Made by a program: the position numbers and the translations under genes | The notes under the pieces: generated by a model | Seen by the model: the letters and a program-made list of their open reading frames with translations, nothing else | Databases searched by the model: none | Told to the model about the DNA's origin: nothing | From: Palaemon carinicauda | Taxonomy: Eukaryota; Arthropoda; Malacostraca; Decapoda; Palaemonidae | Length of the DNA: 64,000 nt | Reading direction: 5' to 3' | Assembly: GCF_036898095.1 (NCBI RefSeq) | Contig: NC_090750.1 | Span: 85,116,575-85,180,574, forward strand | Part shown: positions 20,794-31,145 of the stretch, in pieces | Layout of the letters: each line of letters opens with the position of its first letter | How positions within the stretch are numbered: position 1 is the stretch's first letter

Positions 20794-21510
20794 CTTTAAC
20801 TGCCTCCTTGATTTCGATTGGAGGACATTAGATGATTGGCATACTAGTGATCATGCACCAATCATTATAAACACCAACAATGGTCCACCTTTACAAAGAT
20901 CTCCACGATGGAATCTTGATAAGGCGGACTGGGATAGATTTCGTGAGCTAAGTGAAATTGAAGGAAATGCAGAACAGTTTGAAAATATTGATGATGCCAT
21001 AGACTTACTTAATGGAACCCTTCATACAGCAGGAGTTAATTCAATTCCCAAAACAACAGGGTTATTCAAACGACGACCAGTCCCCTGGTGGTCTTCAGAA
21101 CTAACTGCCCTGCACAGAGCCACAAGAAGTGCTTTAACTCGACTGCGTAGACACCGCAATGAGGGCAATTTGATTATATATAAGAAATGTAGAGCACAGT
21201 TCCATGGTGCCATGAAGGAAGCTAGGTGCCAGTCATGGGTGTCTTTTGTTTCCTCCATTAACAGTAGAACACCACCATCTGCTGTGTGGAGGAAAATAAG
21301 AAAGATTGCCGGCAAAATTTACCCCGAACCCACCACCAGTGTTAAAGGTGAACGATCAGTATGTGACTGAAGCAAATGATGTCAGCAATGGCCTGGCTGA
21401 ACATTTTTCAAATGTATCCAGCAAGTGTGAAGGAGCTCCTGGTCACCAGTATAGGAGCAACGAGGAAAAGAAAATTTTAAATTTCGTTACAGGAAGGGAA
21501 GTCATATAAT
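20794..21510 (+). pseudogene. LINE copy 1 ORF2, end of endonuclease and linker
   Basis: The endonuclease resumes after DIRS B: LDDWHTSDHAPIIINT carries the catalytic SDHxP His/Asp. A linker rich in basic residues follows (KKCRAQFHGAMKEARCQSW, FVSSINSRTPPSAVWRKIRK), as in I/Jockey ORF2 proteins between the endonuclease and RT. At least one frameshift falls in the linker near 21310. LINE copy 2 at 31600-32260 aligns throughout. Confidence 0.82.
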
Positions 21511-21514
21511 TCTC

Positions 21515-23035
21515 CTTTTACTGAAAGAGAATATGATTCCGCTCTTACTAATTGTAACAATACAGCCCCGGGACCCGATGGAATTCCATATGCAGTGATT
21601 AAACATTTACATTTTAATACAGTTATTTATTTTAAGCATTATTAATACATGATCATAGTTATCCAAGTGTTTGGGAACTAGCCATTATTTTAGCCTTTTT
21701 AAAACCCGGTAAGGACAAGTTTTTAGCAGCAAACTACCGACCTATTACATTGACATCTTGTTTATGTAAAATCATGGAGAAGATGGTCAATGCAAGGCTG
21801 ATGTGGTACCTTGAAAAGAAGGGTATTTTATCACCCATTCAGTGTGGATTCAGAAAAATGCACTCAACGACTGATGTGTTGATACGATTTGAGTCCTCTG
21901 TTTGTGAAGCGTTTGCTTCCAAATAGCACCACATGACAGTCTTTTCTGACCTTGAAAAGGCATATGATACCACTTGGAGATATGGTATACTTAAAACAAT
22001 TCATGAATTGGGATTGAGAGGAGAGCTTCCGCTATTTATTCAGGCATTTCTTTCACATAGAGTTTTTCAAGTGAAAGTGGGGGAAACTATCAGAGAGTAA
22101 GTGTCAGGAAGGAGGAGTTCCTCAGGGGAGTGTGCTGAGTGTAACCCTGTTTGCACTAGCAATTAATAGGATATCCTCAGTCATTCCCCGGGATGTTCTC
22201 TCAACATTATTTGTGGATGATCTCTCAATATCATTTGCTGGAACTAGAATGGCAATGGTTGAGAGAAAAATACAGCTCTCTATTGACAAAATTATCCAGT
22301 GGGCTGATATAAATGGATTTAAGTTCTCGACAAGTAAAACTACCATTGTCCATTTTTGTCGTATCCGGGGAGTACATCCAGACCCGGTTATATACATTAA
22401 AGGTCAACGGATACCATGTTTAATGAAGCTAAATTTTTAGGTTTGATATTTGATTGTAGGCTTACATGGGTTTCTCACTTAAAAGCGTTAAAAGCTAAAT
22501 GTCTTGAGGCTCTGAATATCTTAAAAGTATTGTCCCATACAACATGGGGGCAGACCGCAATACTATTTTAAAATTATACAAGGCTTTGATTTTTTCCAAA
22601 ATTAGTTATGGATGTGAAATATACTCTTCAACCACCCCAAGCCGGTTAAAAATATTAGACTCGATACATCATGCTGGTATTAGATTTTCTACAGGAGCAT
22701 TTAGAACCTCACCTATCCCAAGTCTCCTTGTTGATGCTGGAGAGTTACCTCTAGACCTTAACCGAATGTCTTTTATTATTCGGTATTGGTTTAGATTGCA
22801 AAGACTCCCTAACTCTTTAGCCTTTCAGACTGCAAGCCTTGTAAGACATACATCATACTTTGAGTTGCACCCAAAATCTCCTCAACCTTATGGCTTTCGG
22901 GTGAAACGATTATTAAACAGTCTGGATATAATTAGAAGTAAGGTACTTCCATTCAAGGTATCATCAATGCCTCCATGGAAATTACCAGAGATATCTTTTT
23001 GTAAATACTTTATTGGAGTTAAGAAGAATATGACT
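21515..23035 (+). pseudogene. LINE copy 1 ORF2, reverse transcriptase
   Basis: Target-primed reverse transcriptase. Motif order: NTAPGPDGIPYAVIKHL (21560), PGKDKFLAANYRPITLTS, IQCGFRKMHSTTDVL, FSDLEKAYDTTW (motif A Asp, about 21945), a glycine-rich GGVPQGSVLSVTLF-like box across a frameshift (22110-22150), and STLFVDDLSISFAG (motif C DD, about 22200). The thumb region LGLIFDCRLTWVSHLKALKAK follows. There is a stop after EAFASK near 21927 and frameshifts near 22100 and 22440. It is inactive. Copy 2 aligns over 32290-33850. Confidence 0.87.
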
Positions 23036-23039
23036 GACC

Positions 23040-24206
23040 TAGAAGCCAGGTCTCTTTTTATGGAACATGTTGAAGAACATAGAGGATCGACTTTTATATA
23101 CTGTATACTGATGGCTCCAAATCTGATGCTGGCGTTGGATTTGGAGTACATAGTAATGGTTTTAATTGTAGAGGTGCACTTCCTCTAACAGCTTCCATAT
23201 TTACTGCCAAACTGTATGGCATATTAACCCTTTTACCCCCAAAGGACGTACTGGTACGCTTCACAAAAGCCATCCCTTTACCCCATGGACGTACTGGTAC
23301 GTCCTTGCAAAAAAATGCTATAAAATTTTTTTTTTTTTCATATTTCCAAGAGAATGAGACCAACCTGACCTCTCTATGAAAAATTAAGGCTGTTAGAGCA
23401 ATTTAAAAAAAATATACTGCAAAATGTGCTGGGGAAAAAAATAACCCCCTGGGGGTTAAGGGTGGGAAATTTCCGAATAGCCTGAGGGTAAAAGGGTTAA
23501 CCGCTATTGAGAAAATAGCGTTGGAGAAGGAGGGTAATTTTACAATTTTTAGTGATGCAAGGAGTGTCCTTCAAGCTCTAGAAATTTTTAATTCTAGCAA
23601 CCCTCTAGTTTTAAAGATTTTAGAATGGCTTTTTATTATTGAACGGAGAGGTTTAATGGTTAGATTTTATTGGGTTCCAGCACATGTTGTCGTGTCTGGG
23701 AATGAGAAGGCAGATTCACTGGCAAAGAATGCTGCATCCGAGTTGCTGCCAAGAAGGTATCTCATTCCGTGTAACGATTTCCTACCTAACCTCAAGAAAT
23801 TGCTTTGTAATAAATGGCAACAGCAGTGGGATAGTCTAGATGGCAATAAAATGAGAGAAGTAACAAATGTCATATCACCTTGGAGGTATAACATGATGCC
23901 CCGAAAATGAGAGACTTCTCTTTGTCGTCTCCGTATTGGTCACACTCAGTTGACACACGAGTTTCTGCTGAAGGGCCAACACCAACCGTATTGCGAGGAC
24001 TGTTTAGTACCTCTAACAGTGAGGGATTTATTGACCGAATGCCCCAATTATAATAACTTAAGGAATAGATATTTGTTTGAGGCTCGAGGTGAGGGTGGCA
24101 GGTTCATCCTTGCCAAGATTCTTGGACATGATGTGTCCTACTATGCAAGTGGCATTTTTAGATTTATTTCAGAAGCAGGTCTTCTGAAAACTATCCAACT
24201 TTTATA
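23040..24206 (+). pseudogene. LINE copy 1 ORF2, RNase H and C-terminal Cys/His motif
   Basis: The RNase H domain begins YTDGSKSDAGVGFG-like near 23095-23150. It is interrupted by the MITE at 23228-23496 and resumes FTIFSDARSVLQALE (Asp) and FYWVPAHVVVSGNEKADSLAK (late His/Asp). The C-terminal motif reads YCEDCLVPLTVRDLLTEC. In copy 2 the same motif has His where this copy has Asp, so a CX2CX7HX4C zinc-binding pattern has been lost here. One stop follows MMPRK near 23910. The last codons end near 24206. Confidence 0.85.
23228..23496. mobile_element. piggyBac-like MITE with TTAA target duplication
   Basis: A 269-bp insertion with terminal inverted repeats CCCTTTTACCC and GGGTAAAAGGG, flanked on both sides by TTAA (23224-23227 and 23497-23500). 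LINE copy 2 lacks it at the matching place (about 34022), which proves insertion. TTAA duplication and CCCTTT-type ends are hallmarks of piggyBac transposition. There is no coding sequence, so mobilisation in trans is inferred. Two copies of GGACGTACTGGTACG lie inside, at 23244 and 23287. Confidence 0.9.
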
Positions 24207-24338
24207 ATGACATTCAACTTTTATGATTTTAATTTAATATTCTTTAATTTTTTTGTATACTGTATATAATCTAAATGATATCGGCATCAATGACCTTAGA
24301 TGTCAGAATGCCTGAAAACCTTAAATCAATCAATCAAT
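24207..24338 (+). other. LINE copy 1 3' UTR and simple-repeat tail
   Basis: About 120 bp of AT-rich sequence ending in ATCAATCAATCAATC. The same end is seen in LINE copy 2 (34727-34846). Confidence 0.8.
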
Positions 24339-24480
24339 CGACCAACTTACCTGATGCACCTGTAATGGGAAAGGTGCAAAAACCTAGAATCCCACCATCT
24401 ATTAATCGTAAAAGAGAGAAACCTCCATTATTTTCCCCCTCCATTAGAAACATTAAGTTATGACATCAAATAAATTTGAT
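24339..24480 (+). pseudogene. LINE copy 2 ORF1 C-terminal fragment
   Basis: Reads LPDAPVMGKVQKP and INRKREKPPLFSPSIRNIK, closely matching the ORF1 tail of copy 1. It is cut at 24480/24481 by the left end of DIRS C. Confidence 0.82.
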
Positions 24481-25990
24481 TTGTTCCGTAACTGACATAC
24501 AAACCACGCTATTTAATAGGGGTTATTACTTTCGGCGTAGCTGAAATGACGATCCATTAGAATTTTAACGAGGGTTTACTACTCCACCGCTAGTTAGCGG
24601 AGGGTAGGGAGGGTAGCTTGCTACCCCCCTCACACACACCTGTGCTTGAGCTCACTTTGCTCTCGGCTCGGGTGGTAGTCGGACGTGTCCGCTCTCACCC
24701 TCTCGTCTCTGACAGCCATTAATGCTTTTTGCTTTTTCTTCTACAGGTGTGTTTGAAGTTGGCCTCTGCTATCATGCGAAAGTGTCCTGGATTACCCGAC
24801 CGCCCTTGTGGTACGTTTATGTCGGCGGTCGATACGGACCCTCACACCCTTTGTCCTTATTGTAGGGGCCAACGGTGTGATAGAACTAATAAGTGTGGTG
24901 AGTGTAGGTAATGGTCTACCTCCCAGTGGGAGAGGTTTTCTCAGCGACGGAAGGAGAAGTCCAAGCGGAATATTTCTCCTTCGAAGGTTTCTTTGAAAGG
25001 AGAAAATCCCAAGGACTCTTCTTCCGTTGCCCAAACCTCCTCCGGAGCTCCTGCTCGATCGGTTTCTTCCGAGAAACTGTCGAGTGGTAGTGTAGGCCAT
25101 AGTTCTGTTTCCCGACCTCGGGGTTCGGGAGAGGGCATTGCCTCCCATAGCAAGGCAGCTCCTCCTCCTCCCCCGGGGGAGGATTTAAATATTAATGTGT
25201 ACTAATGATTTGTTGCAGCTTTGGTCTTCCTTGGGGCTCGAGGGTTCGCCCTCCAAGGAAGCCTTGTTTGACATGATCCGGTTGGGTGCCGCTGTCAAAC
25301 AATCGCCGACTTTGGCAGAGGTTGATCCTCTGTCTATCGTCGACGTTATGGTGGCAGAGGCTTCCGATGCGGTATCTCCGACCTCTGCTCCTGATCAACC
25401 TGCTGTAGCTGAAGGCTTAGTTTCTCCCTCTGCTCAACCTTCGAGGGAGGAACTAAGTCCAACAGTCCCTCCTGCCGGTGATTCTCGCCCTTGGGGGAGT
25501 TCACTTATAAAGACTCCTCTTCGGAGGACTGCTGACGGTCAGCTTGCTGACCCAACGGCCCCCAGAGGGTGCATACGGCGTAAAGCTCGCCTTCCTCTTC
25601 GCCGGAGAAGCCTTCCTTCACCTCACAAGGGTGTGAGGAGGTGCCTCTTCGGTTCATCGTCATCGCCGCAGTCCGCCGCAGAGGAGCTTCGTCATCTTTC
25701 TCCAACTGTACCAGCTACAACCTTGGACCTCTCTGCGGATCGTTAGCGATCCCCTTCGGTGGAAGGTCGTCCTTATAAAAGACACGTCGACCTTCCACCC
25801 GTCAGACCTGCTGACCTGCCGTCGCCTTTCCTGGCTGCTGATGCGCTGTGGGCGCCGACACATCCTGTTTTTGTGAGACAGGCAACGGTCCCTTCGGGGC
25901 AACAAGGGTGTATGCGCAATTTGGAGCATACGTCCCTAACGCGCCAGCGCTCATCTGCTGCCGATGATCTTGAGATAGCATGTCAGCGGT

Positions 25991-26080
25991 CACCTGTGCG
26001 CCAGCGCTCACCTGTGCGCCAGCGCTCACCTGTGCGCCAGCGCTCACCTGCGCGCCAGTGCTCACCTGCACGCAAGCGCT
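25991..26080 (+). repeat. Five 18-bp units encoding RQRSPV-type hexapeptides
   Basis: Units CACCTGTGCGCCAGCGCT begin at 25991, 26009, 26027, 26045 and 26063. More diverged units continue to about 26400. Confidence 0.9.
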
Positions 26081-26744
26081 CATCTACTGCCGTCGATGTT
26101 TCTGCTAAAGCGTGCCAGTGCTCACCTGCGCGCCAGCGCTCCCCTGATCGCCAGCGCGCTACTGCGTGCCTTCAACCTTCTGCGCGCCATGCGCGCCATC
26201 GTTCTCCTGTGCGCCAGCGCTCGCGAACGCGCCAGAGCTCTCCTGCGCGCCAGCTCTCGCCTGTGCGCCATCGCTCTCCGCGCCAACGATCTCCTGCGCG
26301 CCCACGATCTTCTGATCTGGGCGCAGTAGGGAAGTTGAATACTTCCCCTGCTCGTCAGCGCTTGCCAACGCGCCATCGATCTCCACCTGCGCGCCATCCC
26401 TCGCCAGCACGCATCTGCGCGCAGTCTCCTACTCGCGCCCACGCCCATCTCCCCAGCCTGATGTGCGCACACATGCGCGCCCGCGCGCAAGAGATGTCTC
26501 TCCTGCGCGCGCGCCCAACGGTATCATCGTCCGCACGGGCTCTTCATCCTGAGCCTGCGCGCGAGCGCGCAATCTTCCTACTGCGCAGCCTCTGCTGTCT
26601 CAGGCACGGGCTCATACTCGCCATCGCTCGCCCGTGCGCGCCAACAGTGTCCCGCGCGCGACCCCGGGTATTCCCCAGCGCGCTCCCCAGCGCCAATACC
26701 CTCCCACGCGCGAGGCTGCAGGACAACGGGCGGCTAGGTCGTCA

Positions 26745-26770
26745 TCGCCACACACACACACACACCCCCA
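26745..26770. repeat. (CA)n microsatellite
   Basis: A short CA-dinucleotide run inside the DIRS C gag region, followed by C-rich sequence. Confidence 0.85.
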
Positions 26771-28467
26771 CCCACCTGCAAGCGCAGAACAGCGCGCTCG
26801 CCAGCAGGGGGGAAGGTTCCAGAAAGGTCCAGGGACATTTCTTCTCCTTCATCTTCTTCGTTTCAGGCGAACCCCCATTTGGTAACTCCTCCCAGGGATC
26901 GGTCGATCCCTTTGCCTCCAGAGGGAGTATCTGACAGCGCAGCCGTCAGCCAGCAGCCTTGGTTTGGGACACTGGTCAGAGCGGTCGTGGAGGCATTTAA
27001 GCCTGTTCTCTCTGACCTGGGCCACAAATCCTTGGCAGCTTCTACTCCCCTGAAGAGGAAAAGAGGAGTTTCAAACGTGGTAACTTCTCCGAAGGCAAAG
27101 CTGACTCCTCGTAAGTCTTTGAGGCAGGCCTCCTCACCCCCCCAGACTTTTTCTCCCTCCCCTTCGGACGAAGACTTCCCGTCCTCGGGAGTCTCGTGAG
27201 GTGAGGCGTTTCCCCATCGCACCAATGAGGGAAACCCCGCCCTCGCGCTGGAAAGTCTTCTCGGGTAGGGTTGGAGAAGAGCCTACCCCTGTCATTGTTG
27301 GAGTCTTGCATCCCTCCCAGGAGGGAGTCGAAGGACTCCAAGACTGTACCAAAGTCTTCGTCAAGACTTAGACCGGAGCCAGCCAGTCACTCGGAGAACG
27401 TCCGCGAGTCCCCCCAAGAAGAGCCTTTGGGGACAGGAGACTTTGCTGCTAGTCCTTCAGGAGGAGAGCTGCAGGAGTCAGAACACGCGTTCTGGCAGGT
27501 TCTGACCCTTATGAGGAATCTCAATGGGTTTGCTGACCCAGAGATTCCTCCTCGTGAGGGCAAAGACGCGGTCTCGGACCGAGTCTTTGGGACTCAAAAA
27601 CCCTCGAAGGCCAGTGCGGCTTTGCCCTGGTCCCAAGGGGTCAAGAGTGCCAGAGACAAGATCGAAGTCCAGCTCTCCGAGCTTGCTTCCTCCAGCTGAT
27701 CCAGCGCCGGCAACAAGCTCCTCCCACCTCCTTGTGTCCAACAGAGGAGGTACTTCGACATCGTGGAGGAGACTTGTTTGGCTCTTCCCCTTCACCATTC
27801 ATTGGAAGAGCTTACCAGGGGATTCCCTCTTGAGAGACTCTCCAACTGGCAGGTCTCGTTCTCGGCAACGGAGATCCTTAGCCAAGAGAAGGTGGCGAAG
27901 TGTGCCATGCAGGCCACTTCTTGGCTGGATATTTGGCTAGGGACCTTAGGTATCCTGATACGTTCGGAGAATTTATCCAAAGAAAGTACCAGGAAGGCTA
28001 TGGAGACCTTTTTACTCTCGGGCACTCCCACGATCGAGTTTCTAGCCCACCAAGTCTCGAACTTGTGTGGGCTAACACCATCTTGAAACGTCGAGATGCG
28101 GTGTCTGAAAGGTTCCATCAAAAGGTCCCTAACACCGAGATCAGCAGGCTCAGACATTCTTCTGTGATGGGAAAGAACTTGTTTGAGCCTAGGGACATGG
28201 AGCAGGCTGCTGAGAGGTGGAGGAAGTCCAACCAGGACTTCCTCCTACATAGGGCTCTGACATCGAAGCCCTATAAACCTCCAGCACCCCAGCAGCCACG
28301 CCCTACCAAGACCACGAAACCGGCAGCGGCAGCGAAGACAGTGGTGTCTAAGCCCTTTCCTGTCAAGGACAAGAAAGGCAAAAAGCCCTCCAGGGGAGGA
28401 AAGAATCCTAGAGGGAGCGGCCGAGGCTGCAAACGCTAGGATTGGCAGTCCCCCTGCATGTCCATCA

Positions 28468-29519
28468 GTGGGGGGTTGCCTACAAAGTTGCGCGAACAGG
28501 TGGCAGCAACTCGGGACGGATTCCTGGACGATTTCCGTAATCAGTCAGGGATATCGCGTCCCGTTCACAACATCTCTACTTCCCCTGACAGCGGATCCAG
28601 TGTCGTTGAGCTCCCTTGCCATGGGATCAGCAAGGGGGCAAGCCCTTCGGGCAGAAGTCCAGACCATGTTGAAAAAGGGTGCTCTCCAAGAGGTCCTCGA
28701 CAGGTCTCCAGGCTTCTTCAGTCGACTCTTTCTTGTAAAGAAGGCGTCTGGAGGCTGGAGACCAGTCATCGACCTCTCGGCTCTGAACAAGTTTGTCAAG
28801 CAAACTCCGTTCAGCATGGAGACCGCAGACACGGTCAGACTTGCAGTGAGACCGCAAGACTTCATGTGTACACTGGATCTGAAGGACGCGTACTTCCAGA
28901 TCCCAGTCCATCCATCTTCAAGGAAGTACTTAAGATTCAGCCTAGAAAACAAAGTTTACCAGTTCAAGGTGCTGTGTTTCGGTCTCTCCACAGCACCACA
29001 GGTTTTCACCAGAGTGTTCACCCTAATATCGTCGTGGGCAACAGGATCGGCATCCGTCTCCTCCGTTATCTGGACGATTGGCTGATCCTAGCAGACTCGG
29101 AGTCATCCCTTCTTCAACACCGAGACAAACTTCTGGGACTTTGCCAGGATCTGGGGATCATGGTAAATCTCGAGAAGTCCTCTCTGCTTCCCACTCAAAG
29201 ACTGGTATACCTAGGCATGATCATAGACACCAATCTCCACAAAGCCTTCCCATCAGACGACAGGATAGCAAGGCTGAGGAGGGTCGCAAGCCCTTTCCTC
29301 AGACAAGAAGAATTCCCAGCCCAATCGTGGTTACGTCTCCTCGGTCACCTCTCATCTTTGGCTCGTCTAGTTCCCAACGGTTGCCTCAGGATGAGATCCC
29401 TCCAGTGGCGACTCAAGTCCCGGTGGAATCAGGGTTACGATTCCCCGGACGTCATGATCCCTACGGGACCTGCGGAACGGACGGACCTCCAGTGGTGGGT
29501 GACAGACGAGAACCTACGA
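28468..29519 (+). pseudogene. DIRS C reverse transcriptase, one frameshift
   Basis: Reverse transcriptase of the DIRS pol. The frame 28468-29085 carries ASGGWRPVIDLSALNKFV, motif A CTLDLKDAYFQIPVHPSSRKY, and motif B LCFGLSTAPQVFTRVF. A single indel near 29040 shifts to the frame 28458-29522, which holds motif C RLLRYLDDWLILAD and the thumb LGIMVNLEKSSLLPTQRLVYLGM. Catalytic Asp residues in motif A and YLDD are intact. The adjoining sequence runs to a stop near 29520, immediately before RNase H. With one base corrected in a reading this would be a complete domain, so the copy is relatively young. Confidence 0.9.
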
Positions 29520-29525
29520 TGAGGA

Positions 29526-30167
29526 GTGGTTCTTCTTGTCCTCCCCCCGGGACTTGATGCTGTTTTCGGACGCTTCAAAGAAAGGGTGGTGGCCCACGTT
29601 CTGCACCACAGGACCTCAGGCCTGTGGTCAGAATCAGAAAAGTGCCTCCATATAAATCTGCTAGAGATGAAGGCCGTCTTCCTGGCCCTTCAACAGTTCC
29701 AACAATACCTGGCGGGTCACTCTGTGGTGGTGATGAGCGACAACACCACAGTAGTGGCTTACATCAACAAGCAACGAGGTACCTTTTCGAAGCAGCTATC
29801 CCATTTCGCAGTAGAGATACTGAGATGGACCGAAGTCCACTCGATTCCACTATCGGCACGTTTCATTCCAGGCAAGAGGAATGTGCTCGCCGACAGTCTG
29901 AGCAGAGCGTCTCGGATAGTGAGTACCGAGTGGTCTTTGGATCATCTTGTAGCCAACAAAGTCCTGACTTTGTGGGGTTCTCTGACTGTGGATCTGTTCG
30001 CGACAGCGTTGAACTTCAAGCTTCCGCTGTACTGCTCCCCGGTCCCGGATCCCAAGGCGCTCTGGCAAGATGACTTCCAACAACGGTGGGACAACATCGA
30101 CGTGTACGCCTTTCCCCCCGTTCTGTCTGATGATGAGGGTGCTCAACAAGACCAGAATATCGGTTAA
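29526..30167 (+). pseudogene. DIRS C RNase H
   Basis: A frame of 213 codons with CLHINLLEMKAVFLALQQF (Glu), VVVMSDNTTVVAYINKQRG (Asp), ARFIPGKRNVLADSLSRAS (Asp) and LTVDLFATALNFKLPLYCS. The first catalytic Asp box lies in a shifted frame (LFSDASKKGW near 29559-29590), so an indel near the start has knocked it out. The domain abuts RT, consistent with one pol polyprotein. Confidence 0.85.
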
Positions 30168-30174
30168 TCTTTAA

Positions 30175-31145
30175 ATGACCTTTATAGCTCCGCTATGGCA
30201 TCACGCGGAATGGTTTCCGGACCTTCTGCAACTCCTAACGGAACTTCCGAGAAAACTCCCTCCGCGACACGAGCTACTCAGACAACCACATGCCAACATC
30301 TTCCACAAAGCCGTAGCTTCGCTACGACTTCACGCCTGGAGACTATCCAGCATCTCCTCGCTGAGAGAGGATTTTCGCAACAAGTTGCGATTAGGATGTC
30401 TGGACATCTGCGAAAGTCATCCGCATCTCTCTACCAGGCAAAGTAGAAAGTCTTCTGTAGTTGGTGTTGTGGAAGGGGTATCTCTCCACTCGATGCCACT
30501 ATTCCAGCAATAGCGGAGTTCCTCGTGTATTTGCGGGAAGAAATGCGCCTTTCAGTCTCAGCGGTGAAAGGCTATCGCTCAGCCTCAAGTCTAGCCTTCA
30601 GGCTCAAAGGAGTGGACATTTCTTCCTCGCTGGAACTTTCCCTACTCATACGAAGTTATGAACTTACCTGCCCTCAGTCAGAAGTGAGACCTCCTCCATG
30701 GAACGTGGTTCGAGTTCTCAGGTCTCATAAGAGACCTCCCTATGAACCATTACGCCAGGCTTCAGATTGCCACCTAACTTGGAAGACGGTGTTCCTACTA
30801 GCTTTGGCCTCGGCCAAGCGAGTCGGTGAACTTCATGGTCTCTCATATGACATCGCCCATTCAAGGGGATGGGGGGAGATAACGTTCAAATTCGTCCCTG
30901 AGTTTATTGCTAAGACTCAGAATCCGGGGGTGCCGGACCCTCGGTTCGACTCCTTCCAGATTTTGAGTCTTCGTTCTGTAACAGATGACCCAGACCATCT
31001 CCTACTGTGCCCAGTAAGGAGTCTGAGGCTATACAGTATCTCAAAAGAACGGCTGCAGTCCGTCCTCAGGTGCAGGCATTGTTTGTGAGCACTGGGAGGG
31101 CTTAAGAGGAGGGTCACCAAGAACACCATCTCGGCTTGGATTCGA
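30175..31145 (+). pseudogene. DIRS C tyrosine recombinase, C-terminal catalytic half missing
   Basis: The N-terminal core-binding region is broken between frames 30175-30513 and 30195-30446. The frame 30525-31088 then gives LREEMRLSVSAVKGYRSASS, the first catalytic Arg in LLALASAKRVGELHGLSYD, and LLLCPVRSLRLYS. The HxxR box and the Tyr that should follow are absent, because sequence switches to LINE endonuclease at about 31145. Confidence 0.85.

Larger units (their letters stand above)
3841..24338 (+). mobile_element. LINE copy 1 (I/Jockey superfamily, RNase H-bearing), interrupted three times
   Basis: This non-LTR retrotransposon has a 5' leader, ORF1 with an RRM-like domain and zinc knuckles, and ORF2 with AP endonuclease, reverse transcriptase, RNase H and a C-terminal Cys/His motif. 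It ends in a (TCAA)n-type tail at about 24325-24338. Its own sequence occupies 3841-5900, 12366-13117, 20794-23227 and 23497-24338. The remainder is DIRS A, DIRS B and a MITE. The pieces are collinear with LINE copy 2. All coding parts carry stops or frameshifts. Confidence 0.85.
24774..28439 (+). pseudogene. DIRS C gag-like protein, few breaks, Arg-rich repeats
   Basis: Likely nucleocapsid/capsid-like protein of the element. It starts at ATG 24774 with a Cys-rich N-terminus (CPGLPDRPCGTFMSAVD, then TLCPYCRGQRCDRTNKCGEC), which may bind zinc. One in-frame TAA (24909) is followed by a Ser/Pro-rich acidic region in the same frame. From 25195 to 26934 a second frame, with one stop at 25744, carries an Arg/Ser/Pro/Gln-rich stretch with RQRSPV repeats. 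From 27271 two more frames carry a conserved helix-prone core (WLDIWLGTLGILIRSENLSK). About five breaks in all. A TTTTTCTTCTACAG tract lies just before the ATG and could be a splice acceptor; this is not established. Confidence 0.65.
24481..31145 (+). mobile_element. DIRS C: DIRS1-like retrotransposon, 3' truncated
   Basis: The left end TTGTTCCGTAACTGACATAC matches the DIRS B terminus. It holds a gag-like region, RT, RNase H and the N-terminal half of the tyrosine recombinase. It stops inside the recombinase at about 31145, where LINE endonuclease sequence begins. The right terminal repeat and complementary region are lost. Its pol region is the best preserved RT in the window. Confidence 0.88.

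Noticed and set aside
25802..26490. Minus-strand frames with Ala/Gln/Val repeats opposite DIRS C gag
   Set aside because: Shadow of the same 18-bp array on the opposite strand, with no independent support.
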